DNA of 56,539 bases from assembly GCA_903865775.1 (NCBI GenBank), contig CAIPKZ010000344.1:1-56539 (forward strand). The letters are read 5' to 3'. Within the stretch, counting starts at the first letter, position 1; each line of letters opens with the position of its first letter. Of the stretch, positions 31,525 through 40,398 are shown in pieces. Source of the stretch: an uncultured Prolixibacteraceae bacterium. GTDB lineage: Bacteria > Bacteroidota > Bacteroidia > Bacteroidales > Prolixibacteraceae. The notes beneath the pieces are model-generated. The model was given only the letters and a program-made list of their open reading frames with translations, was not told where the DNA came from and searched no databases. Position numbers and translations under genes: made by a program.

Positions 31525-33012
31525 ATGAAGAAATACATTCAAATCACAGTGATGGCAGTAGTTCTGGCATCTTGTGGAAAAGAATTTCTGAATAAGGAAC
31601 CTCATGAATTTACCGATGCAGTATTTTGGAAAACTGCAGATCAGGCTGAATCAGCTTTAGCTGGGGTTTATACACCGCTTCAGGGTGAAGAAGGCCTTGG
31701 TGGTGAGGAATGGTGCAGTATAGAATCGTTCAGCGATAATGCATACATGAATGATAATTATTCAGATTATATCGCTATGTCAGAATTCCGCGCACTTCAA
31801 AACAACGAAGGTGATCTTAGCCGCAATAGTTATGTGCAGTATTATCAGGCCATCAAAAGAGCAACAGATGTTTTGACCAATGTACCAACCATTACAATGG
31901 ATGCCGCGCAGCAAAAAAGAATTTTAGGTGAAGCCAATTTCTTACTGGCCTTCTCTTATTATCAATTGGCTGCCCGTTATGGAGGTCTTCCTATTTATAA
32001 TTCAACAGATCCTTCAGCCGCACTTACAAGAAAAACAGAAGCAGAAACCTGGGCTGTTATTGAAACTGGGCTTAAAAATGCGACCACTCAACTCGAATGG
32101 GCACATCAGGAGGGTCGTCCAGGTTTGGGCGCTGCCTGGGGTATGCTTGCAAAAGTTTATGCCCATGAAGGTAAATGGAGCGAAGCCAAAACAGCTGCAG
32201 AAACAGTAATCAGCTCGGGTAATCACAGCTTGTTTGCAAACTATGCACAATTGTTCACTATTGAACATGAAAACGAAAGTGAAATTCTCTGGGGACTTGG
32301 CGCCCGATTTGGCTCCTATCCAATCACACCAATCCTGATGTTGCCAAATGATGTTTGGGGTGGAAAGCATCCTGATGCTGTTGGTGCCGGATGGAGATTG
32401 GTGAGTGCAACTGAAGCAATTTACAATGCATATCAGCCCGGCGATCTCAGAAAAGCAGCCAGTGTTGCGAAGAAAGGTGTTGATATCGTAACTTTTAATG
32501 GAACAACTGATACAATTGTGGCTCCGAATAATCAATCTCCAGTGGTGTGCATTAAATACATGTCACCATACGCAGCTGCGTACACCGATTGGGCGGCAGG
32601 ATTAAATGTACCGGCTTTGAGATATGCCGATATTTTATTAATCGATGCTGAGGCGATCATGAATCTTAACGGAGGAGGACCAGGTAACAGGACTACCGGT
32701 GTTTCTGCTGCAGCAGTTCCGTTTAATCTGGTTCGTCAGCGTGCAGGACTCGCCCCGATTTCTGCTCCAACATTCAATAATTTGATGTATGAACGCAGGA
32801 TGGAGCTAGCCTTCGAAGGTGGCGACCGTCACTTTGATCTCGTACGCTGGGGACTTGCAGCTGAAGTATATAATGCACTTTCTGCTGAAGGAACATACAA
32901 ACCAAAACGTACTTTTATCGCTGCAACGCATCGCTTGCTGCCTTATCCTCAGGGTGAAATTGATAACAGTAACGGTTCAATAACCCAAAATCCGGGTTAT
33001 GCAGGCAAATAA
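31525..33012 (+). CDS. SusD/RagB-family nutrient-binding outer membrane lipoprotein
   Basis: Lipobox 'VVLASC', 'EPHEFTDAVFWKTADQAESALAGVY', 'LALRYADILLIDAEA'-like motif, 'ERRMELAFEGGDRHFDLVRWG'. Directly follows SusC. Confidence 0.96.
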   Translation: MKKYIQITVMAVVLASCGKEFLNKEPHEFTDAVFWKTADQAESALAGVYTPLQGEEGLGGEEWCSIESFSDNAYMNDNYSDYIAMSEFRALQNNEGDLSRNSYVQYYQAIKRATDVLTNVPTITMDAAQQKRILGEANFLLAFSYYQLAARYGGLPIYNSTDPSAALTRKTEAETWAVIETGLKNATTQLEWAHQEGRPGLGAAWGMLAKVYAHEGKWSEAKTAAETVISSGNHSLFANYAQLFTIEHENESEILWGLGARFGSYPITPILMLPNDVWGGKHPDAVGAGWRLVSATEAIYNAYQPGDLRKAASVAKKGVDIVTFNGTTDTIVAPNNQSPVVCIKYMSPYAAAYTDWAAGLNVPALRYADILLIDAEAIMNLNGGGPGNRTTGVSAAAVPFNLVRQRAGLAPISAPTFNNLMYERRMELAFEGGDRHFDLVRWGLAAEVYNALSAEGTYKPKRTFIAATHRLLPYPQGEIDNSNGSITQNPGYAGK

Positions 33013-33032
33013 TAGTTGATCTGTTAAAACTT

Positions 33033-33080
33033 AATACGCTCTTTCCGTGAATCTTTCATAGGGAAGAGCGTATTTTCTTT
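33033..33080 (+). terminator. Rho-independent terminator after susD
   Basis: AATACGCTCTTTCC...GGGAAGAGCGTATT stem (one mismatch) followed by TTCTTTT. Confidence 0.85.
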
Positions 33081-33418
33081 TCAACGAAAGAAATACCAGT
33101 AAATTATTTTAGAAAACAACATTTGGTAATTATCCTGAATCTTTCAGAAGATCAACTATCTTCTGTTTATTGATGCATTTCAAAGACTTATCGTTTCCCG
33201 GGATTAATCAACTTATAAACCATAAAAACTATAAGGGTATGGCTTGAAAACTGTATGGAAAAATAGCTTCAGAAGTCAGGAAATATTATTCGCTCCATTC
33301 AAATGATTAGGCTAATACCACATGATAATTGAGCTCATTACTGCCGTGTTATAAGCTTTAAAAGTAATTATTATGAGCTTAAAATGGTATATTTTGAAAC
33401 GAAATTGTTAAGCATATT

Positions 33419-33783
33419 AAGTTGCAACTTCCATCTATTAGGGGAGCCATACAGGACAAGAGGTCAGTTTCGACTTCTTGTCTTTTTTTTTGTCCCTCTG
33501 CAAACCTTGCCGGCATTGAGTAAAACCTGAACGGGTGTTGTGTATTCGTAGGTTGCAACTTTTGATTTCTCCAAAACGTTTTTTTCGAAATGATGCAACT
33601 TAATATCTTCTTTCTGGTGTTCCCATCCGATTTCCTGTAATACGACACCAGGTTTTCCAACATAGGAACCGTGTGTTTAATGTATTCCTTGAACGGGGAC
33701 TTATCGGCTTTTAGGTCTTTCAATTTGCAACATAGTCCTACCTGGTCTTTTTCAACACGTTGTTTCATCGTTTGGAATTCTTG
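33419..33783 (-). repeat. Dispersed repeat copy B (longest; serine-recombinase C-terminus-like remnant)
   Basis: Shares both flanks with copy A plus about 130 bp extra. Reverse strand: MKQRVEKDQVGLCCKLKDLKADKSPFKEYIKHTVPMLENLVSYYRKSDGNTRKKILSCIISKK, then frameshifted KVATYEFTTP-like tail. Confidence 0.85.
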
Positions 33784-33823
33784 AGGTGAGATATGACTAT
33801 CGATTAACTGATTTTGGTGTTTG

Positions 33824-34838
33824 AACTTTACGAATCGGTTGTATCAGGGCTGGGGCGAGTTTGCCCAGACTGACGGGAACAAATGGCCTGCTTACACCAT
33901 TCCGGTAGGCGCCTGTTTTGCAGGTAACTGGTCTGCAACCAGTCCGGTAGGGAAGAATGAAGTTCAGTTTTCGGCTTCCGATATGTTCCGGTAGACCGTC
34001 CTGGAAGCGGGTGCCAATACTTTTGGCGGCGGAGTTGCATGGGCAACCGGTCCTTATGCCGGGAAAGGCTGGGGAACAGGGGTATTGGATACGCTGGTTA
34101 AAGTCGGGCAATTGATTGAACCCATTGCCAGCTCCATCAAACAAACGCAGCCAGGCACTTCCTTTCCGACAGTTTCTGGAAAAACGATCAACGATTTAAG
34201 TTGGGGAGTAGCCACCCGCTCACTGGACAATAAACTTGAATATATTCATGTACTTAAAGCCCCGAAAGGCAAAATACTAATACTTCCGGTTCCTGAAGAT
34301 GGCAAGTTGTTTGGATCGGCATCGCTGTTGAGAAACAGGAAAAAAGTAACTTTGAAACAAACAGGGAAAGGGGTGGAACTCACCTTGTCTGAGGATGAAG
34401 ATTGGGATCCTTTCAATACAGTTATTCAGCTAACCGTTTCCGGGATGATACCTGTGAAATCGAAGTCCTGTTGGATCAATGATACTGAATTCGATATTTC
34501 ATATGAAGGCCGGGGCTGGGATTACAGCCGCTGGGAGCGGAAGCATGGCGATTACGATAACGACGTGCATGTAACAGCAGTGAAAGGCGATGCGCTACTC
34601 TTTCCTTTTACCGGAACCGGAATTGAATACATTGGCAGTCTGAGCAGCGATCAGGGCAAGTGCGATATCTTCCTGGATGGTATTTTTCAAACAACCGTTG
34701 ATGGTTTTGCAGCCAGGTTACCAGGCACAAAAAGTACTTTTCAGTAAAACCGGGTTAAATAATGGTAAACATCTTCTGAAGATTATGAATTCGGGCACGA
34801 AGTCCTTAGTTTTGGATGCAATAAAAATTTATAAATAA
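33824..34838 (+). pseudogene. 5'-truncated GH29-like alpha-L-fucosidase pseudogene with in-frame stop and frameshift
   Basis: Frame reads NRLYQGWGEFAQTDGNKWPAYTIPVGACFAGNWSAT...SASDMFR*TVLEAGANTFGGGVAWATGPY...; TAG at 33992-33994 aligns with Tyr of 'YKYTVLEAATNTNGGVSWAFAPF' in the GH29 at 4585-7743. An extra T at 34718/34719 shifts the frame; correcting it gives AARYQAQKVLFSKTGLNNGKHLLKIMNSGTKSLVLDAIKIYK*. Confidence 0.85.
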
Positions 34839-34947
34839 ACCGAAAGCTATGAAATGTACATTCACCTTTCTTTTTTTGTTTGGGCTGCTTTCCAGCTTCA
34901 TCTATGGGCAGAATTCCGGCACGAATGCTTTGATTCTAACTATTAAG

Positions 34948-37929
34948 ATGAAAAAAGACTTTAGACTGATACTTTTCGCGTGTGTGTTGTTTTTGTCCAT
35001 TTCTGCTACAGCCCAAACATCATCAAAAACATCCGATAATCTCGAATCCCGTTTCCTGAATCCCCCAACTTCGGTTAAGCCTTACGTTTGGTGGCACTGG
35101 ATGGGTTCCAATTTTTCAAAAGCTGGAATTACCAAAGATTTGGAAGCCATGAAAGCCGAAGGAATTGGTGGTGCAACCATTTTTAATCTGGCTTCTGCTG
35201 TTCAGGAATCACACGCTCCAACGCTCAATAATCCCTGGCCGGAGCAAACTTATCGCAGTGCGGCTTACTGGGAAGCAATCCGGTTTGCTGCGTCAGAAGC
35301 ACAACGTCTGGGTCTTGAAATCGGGCTTCATAACACCGTTGGCTATTCAACAACCGGCGGACCGTGGATTGATGAGGAACGTAGCATGCAACGTTTGGTT
35401 TGGAGCGACACGCTAATTTCAGGAGGAACGGAACTTAACCTGAAGTTAAAAGCTCCAACGTTAATTGCCGACGAAGGCTGGGGAAAAACGGGAAGGAAGA
35501 TTTCATTTTATAAAGACATCGTGGTTCTGGCAGTTCCTGCTGAAAAAAAAGAGATTGCCACAGCTGAAGTGCTGAACCTGACTTCGCACTATGATGCCGG
35601 GAGCGGATTGAAATGGAATGGCCCTTCAGGGAAATGGATTATTTACTGCATTGGGCATGCCTCCACCGGAAGGCCGCCACATCCGGTTCCCGACGATGTT
35701 TTGGGGAAAGTGCTTGAAGCAGATAAAATGAGCGCCGAACAAAGTGCATTTCACTGGAAGGCGGTGCTCGAACCGTTCAAAGAGAATTTGAGCGAATACC
35801 TGGGCAAATCGTTTAAGCATATGTTGATTGACAGTTACGAAGCCGGAAATCAAAACTGGACGCCTGGTTTTCGTGAAGAATTTATCAAACGTAAAGGATA
35901 CGATCCGATTCCCTGGCTGGCTTCGTTTAGCCTGACGGTTGGAGCGGAAAATGACAGCAAAGACCGCAGGATTGTGGGAAGCGATGAGCAGACCGCTCGT
36001 TTTGACTGGGATTATCGGGATGTGATCGACCAGTTATTTTATAAAAATGGCTGGAATATTGGAAAGAAAATGCTGAACGATGCCAAGCTCAATCTTCAAA
36101 TGGAACCTTATGGCGGGCCGTTTAATACCCCGCAAGGTGTAGCGTTGGCTGATCTTCCGATGGCCGAATTCTGGACTGCCGGAATTGGTGGCATTTACAG
36201 CGCAGTTCCTGCATCGGCAAGGGCAGCAGGAAAGACAGTTGTTGGAGCCGAAGCTTTTACAGGACGGCCTGAGGTGAGCCAGTTTACCGAAGATCCTGCT
36301 TTCCTGAAGCCATCAGCCGACGAAGTATTTGCCAGTGGAATCAACCGCATGGTTCTGCATCACTGGGTTCATCAGCCATTCGACGAACGCTATCAACCGG
36401 GAATGGGAATGGGTTGGTGGGGCACTCATTTCGGGCGAAACCAAACCTGGTTCGAACCCGGCAAAGCTTTCTTTACCTACCTGGCACGTTGTCAGGCGCT
36501 TCTACAATATGGCGAGCAGCCGGCCGATTACTTATGCGTGGAAAAAGAGGTGGATTTTTCTGATCTGATTTCGGTGGCTGATTTTATAAGCGGAAAGATA
36601 ACTGTTAAAAACGGGAAAATTGTTTTGCCATCGGGAAGAACATACCCATTTATTGTCTTTTCGGGAGATGGTATCATGTTGCCTGAAGTTACACGAAAAA
36701 TTAAACAGTTGGTTTCGGAAGGTGCGACAATTGTTTCAGCCAAACCTGCCAAATCCCCCAGCTTGAAGGACTTTCCGAAATGTGATGTGGAACTGAAACG
36801 ACTAACTGATGAAGTCTGGGGAACCAGCACCTCGAACAGATACAAAAAGGGATTCGTCTTCACCAAATTGGAAGATGCAATTAAGAAAGCTGGCCTGACC
36901 GCCGATTTTCAGATTGAAAACGCGGCAAGCCCAGCCAATATAAAAATAGCTCACCGTCATGCTGCCGATGCCGATATTTATTTCTTGTCGAATCAATCGG
37001 ATAAAGCGCAGTCTATTTCGGTTTCGTTCCGGATTTCAGGAAAGCAACCCGAATTGTGGCAGGCCGAAGATGGCAGCATCTCCGATGCGCCGGTCTGGAG
37101 CGATAAGAATGGACGTACAACAGTCAGTCTGAATCTGAAAGGAATCCAATCGGTATTTGTGGTTTTTCGGAAAGCTGCTTCAAAGGCTGATCATCTTGTT
37201 TCAGCTTCTGAAAAGAATCTGAACACCAACTGGGATATTCTCACGGGCAAAAGCGGATCGCATGTTTTGTGTACTTCCGAAGCTGTTTCAGTAGAGCTTG
37301 TTTATGCTTCAGGAAAACAAAAAACAGTACATGCCAAACCGAATGTTCCGGTTGAATTGTCCGGCTCATGGAAAGTTGCCTTTGCTCCAAAAACGGATCA
37401 GAAGTTTGAGCTGGTATTCCCTGAATTGATCGATTTCAGCAAGCACAGCAACACTTCGGTTAATTATTTCGCAGGAACAGCGACTTACAGCAAAAAAATA
37501 ACGATTGATGCAGCTTCGATGAAAGCAGGAACAATTCTCGATTTGGGTGAAATGAACGACATTGCCGAAGTGCGGGTTAACGGGAAAAGTGCAGGTGTAG
37601 TATGGTACCCGCCTTATCGGACCGACATTACCGGTTTGCTTGTTACAGGTGAAAACGATCTCGAAATTCTTGTAACTACCAATTGGGCCAACCGCCTTAT
37701 TGGTGATGAGCAGGAAACTGCCGATTTTGAGTGGGGCAACGACCGTGGCGAAAAAATGGGGCGCGCCATGCTGGCGTATCCCGATTGGTTTATAAAAAAT
37801 CAACCACGTCCATCACAAGGCCGTAAAACATTTTCCATTTGGTATTATTACCGGAAAGATAGTCCGCTGAAACCGGCAGGATTGGTTGGGCCGGTGCGAA
37901 TGGTAATACAATCGGTCATTAAATTGTAA
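34948..37929 (+). CDS. GH106-type alpha-L-rhamnosidase
   Basis: 'RFLNPPTSVKPYVWWHWMGSNFSKAGITKDLEAMKAEGIGGATIFNL', 'SYEAGNQNWTPGFREEFIKRKGYDPIPWL', C-terminal 'DLGEMNDIAEVRVNGKSAGVVWYPPYRTDIT'. Start set at the second signal peptide MKKDFRLILFACVLFLSISATAQ; the track ORF starts at 34849. Confidence 0.8.
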   Translation: MKKDFRLILFACVLFLSISATAQTSSKTSDNLESRFLNPPTSVKPYVWWHWMGSNFSKAGITKDLEAMKAEGIGGATIFNLASAVQESHAPTLNNPWPEQTYRSAAYWEAIRFAASEAQRLGLEIGLHNTVGYSTTGGPWIDEERSMQRLVWSDTLISGGTELNLKLKAPTLIADEGWGKTGRKISFYKDIVVLAVPAEKKEIATAEVLNLTSHYDAGSGLKWNGPSGKWIIYCIGHASTGRPPHPVPDDVLGKVLEADKMSAEQSAFHWKAVLEPFKENLSEYLGKSFKHMLIDSYEAGNQNWTPGFREEFIKRKGYDPIPWLASFSLTVGAENDSKDRRIVGSDEQTARFDWDYRDVIDQLFYKNGWNIGKKMLNDAKLNLQMEPYGGPFNTPQGVALADLPMAEFWTAGIGGIYSAVPASARAAGKTVVGAEAFTGRPEVSQFTEDPAFLKPSADEVFASGINRMVLHHWVHQPFDERYQPGMGMGWWGTHFGRNQTWFEPGKAFFTYLARCQALLQYGEQPADYLCVEKEVDFSDLISVADFISGKITVKNGKIVLPSGRTYPFIVFSGDGIMLPEVTRKIKQLVSEGATIVSAKPAKSPSLKDFPKCDVELKRLTDEVWGTSTSNRYKKGFVFTKLEDAIKKAGLTADFQIENAASPANIKIAHRHAADADIYFLSNQSDKAQSISVSFRISGKQPELWQAEDGSISDAPVWSDKNGRTTVSLNLKGIQSVFVVFRKAASKADHLVSASEKNLNTNWDILTGKSGSHVLCTSEAVSVELVYASGKQKTVHAKPNVPVELSGSWKVAFAPKTDQKFELVFPELIDFSKHSNTSVNYFAGTATYSKKITIDAASMKAGTILDLGEMNDIAEVRVNGKSAGVVWYPPYRTDITGLLVTGENDLEILVTTNWANRLIGDEQETADFEWGNDRGEKMGRAMLAYPDWFIKNQPRPSQGRKTFSIWYYYRKDSPLKPAGLVGPVRMVIQSVIKL

Positions 37930-37999
37930 CCATTGTGGATGGAACAAAATCATTTTAATGGAAAAATAAATAACTTAATCTCTAAGTATCAGATCTATT

Positions 38000-40336
38000 A
38001 TGATTACTCAAAACCAGTTTAAACGGCTTTTTGCGACAGTGGCAATTTCCTTAACTTTTTTATTTTCGTATAGTCAACATCATGAAAACAATATCCCTAA
38101 ATCCTACAATGTGGTTTGGGATTCACCATCCAAAGATGCCCTTGACGCCATGCCCTTATCTGGCAGAAAAGGAGCCGGTGCCAATGTATGGGTGCAGGAT
38201 GGCTCCATCTGGCTTTATCTAGCGCACAATGGCGCTTACGACGAAGAAGCGCGTCTCTTAAAGCTTGGGTGCGTCCGCCTTACGCCAAAAGATACTAAGC
38301 TTGGTGGAACTGGTTTTCGCCAGGAGCTCGACCTGGCTTCCGGCACAATATTAATCTCTCAAGGCGACTTTAAGGCATCTCTTTGGTTTGCAGGTGAAAC
38401 GCTGATTTTCGAATCGGAGTCCGGCAAACCTCAACACTTTGATGTTGCTTTCGGTAGCTGGCGCAATCAACACCGCGACAGTCTGAGGTTGGACATGTTT
38501 CGTTTTGTTAGCGTCAATCCCGACAACATCACTAAAGGAAAGGATGGTTTTAGCTGGTTTCACCGAAATGCTGATTTTGGTGTGAATGTTGTGAACCTGG
38601 CCAAACAGCAGGGAATTCCTGCTGAAGCGGTTCATGATATTACTACAAATCGCATTTTCGGAGGGACAATCGCAATTGATAAAGGTATTTCAACGCCTGT
38701 TGAATCAGATATTGAATGGCAATTTTGGAAAGGCAAAGCCTGGACAGGAAAAACAGTTAAAAGTAAAAAGCAGGTAATTGCCATTCGCATCGGTTCAACT
38801 ATGGATGGTAACACTAATCAGTGGAAGTCCGAAGCAAAATCAATGCTTTCCCCTGAAGCTTTAAAAAATGCAAGGGAGGATGAATTAAAACGCTGGAAAG
38901 AATTTTGGTTCCGATCAAATATCATGATTAATCCCGATGCCAAACCGGACGATACGGGATGGCTCATTGGGCGCAATTATCAGTTATTCCGTTACATGCT
39001 CGCCTGTAACAGAGATGGTGAATTGCCGTTGCTCTTCAATGGTGGAATTTTTACAGTTGACAATATTCCCGGACGTATTACCGGGAACAACAATGACGAA
39101 TTGCCCATTTCACAGGCAGGAACGTCAACACCAGATTTCCGGCGTTGGATGTTCTGCTCTTTTATGTCGCAAAACCAACGATGGCTGGGATGGCCGACTC
39201 TTGCTTGTGGCGATAAGGATATGCTGGAGCCATCTCTGGCATTTTACCGTGACCGTTCTGTTACAGCAACGGCCCGCGCCGGAATTCAGGGTGCAGAAGG
39301 TGTGGTTTATGTTGAGCCGCTGGATGTCTGGGGATTGTGCAGTGCCGGTGTAGCCCCGCTTCCAAATGGTTTGTGCGGAGCAGAGCATCTGACCTATCAC
39401 TTTTCCATGATGCTCGAACATGCATGGATGGCTTTACATGCTCATAATGTTTTGGGAATTCCTATTACCGGGGATCTGCACTGGATCGAAGGCACTGTTA
39501 AATTCTACGATAGCTTCTATCGAAATCAAACTAAAAAAACCACTGGAAAAGAATTGGGTGAAGATGGTAAGCTGGTCATTTATCCATCATGCGGACTCGA
39601 ATTTGCAGGCGGTGCCACTAATCCTATTGAAGTGGTTTGCGGACTCAAACGTATTACTGCAGGATTGCTTGCCTTGCCTGACCTTTCGGCGAAGTCGCGC
39701 ATAAATTTAGAACGCATCCAAAATACCTTGCCCGATATTCCTACCGGAATGCGCAATGGCCGTTTGTCCATACTACCAGCTAAAACGTTGGAGCGTGAAT
39801 ACAACAAGTGGGAACCTATTGAAATGTATGCTTACTGGCCTTACCGGATGGTAGGCGTAACTAAGCCCGGAACCATGCAACTGGCTCGCGATACCTGGGA
39901 AACCATTCCTGCCGACCGCGCCCGTCTTTGCAAGCAGGATTATTCCTGGATGGCTAATGTTATAAATATGGCCGCACTCGCATGGCCCGATTCCGCAAAG
40001 GCAAGGGCAATATACAAAATGGCCAATATAAAAGCTCCACAAGCACGCTTCCCAGCTTTCTTCGGTCCGGGGCACGACTGGCTGCCCGACCATAACTGGG
40101 GCGGTTCAGGAATGGTTGGCTTGCAGGAAATGCTCATGGCTGCTGATCCTTACGGTGATGGAAAGATTTACCTTTTGCCAGCCTGGCCTAAAGAGTGGGA
40201 CGTGGATTTTAAACTTCACACGCCACAGCAAACAACGGTTGAGGTGAGTGTACGAAAAGGGAAAGTTGTTTTACTGAAAATTTTTCCTGAATCACGGCAA
40301 AAAGATATAGTAATTAGCCCAGCTTTTATGGAATGA
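38000..40336 (+). CDS. Secreted DUF5703-like putative glycoside hydrolase (GH95-like alpha-toroid)
   Basis: 'YNVVWDSPSKDALDAMPLSGRKGAGANVWVQDGSIWLYLAHNGAYDEEARLLKLGCVRL', 'RNYQLFRYMLACNRDGELPLLFNGGIFT'; signal peptide; inside a rhamnosidase cluster. Confidence 0.6.
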   Translation: MITQNQFKRLFATVAISLTFLFSYSQHHENNIPKSYNVVWDSPSKDALDAMPLSGRKGAGANVWVQDGSIWLYLAHNGAYDEEARLLKLGCVRLTPKDTKLGGTGFRQELDLASGTILISQGDFKASLWFAGETLIFESESGKPQHFDVAFGSWRNQHRDSLRLDMFRFVSVNPDNITKGKDGFSWFHRNADFGVNVVNLAKQQGIPAEAVHDITTNRIFGGTIAIDKGISTPVESDIEWQFWKGKAWTGKTVKSKKQVIAIRIGSTMDGNTNQWKSEAKSMLSPEALKNAREDELKRWKEFWFRSNIMINPDAKPDDTGWLIGRNYQLFRYMLACNRDGELPLLFNGGIFTVDNIPGRITGNNNDELPISQAGTSTPDFRRWMFCSFMSQNQRWLGWPTLACGDKDMLEPSLAFYRDRSVTATARAGIQGAEGVVYVEPLDVWGLCSAGVAPLPNGLCGAEHLTYHFSMMLEHAWMALHAHNVLGIPITGDLHWIEGTVKFYDSFYRNQTKKTTGKELGEDGKLVIYPSCGLEFAGGATNPIEVVCGLKRITAGLLALPDLSAKSRINLERIQNTLPDIPTGMRNGRLSILPAKTLEREYNKWEPIEMYAYWPYRMVGVTKPGTMQLARDTWETIPADRARLCKQDYSWMANVINMAALAWPDSAKARAIYKMANIKAPQARFPAFFGPGHDWLPDHNWGGSGMVGLQEMLMAADPYGDGKIYLLPAWPKEWDVDFKLHTPQQTTVEVSVRKGKVVLLKIFPESRQKDIVISPAFME

Positions 40337-40398
40337 CCTGATTCATATCAATTAACATTATCTTTAACCAGAAGAAAATTCTTTAATTATAGTATAAA

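Noticed and set aside
33797-34144. Minus-strand ORFs (72-115 aa) at the pseudogene
   Set aside because: Antisense shadows of the GH29-like remnant, whose plus-strand translation aligns with the intact GH29.
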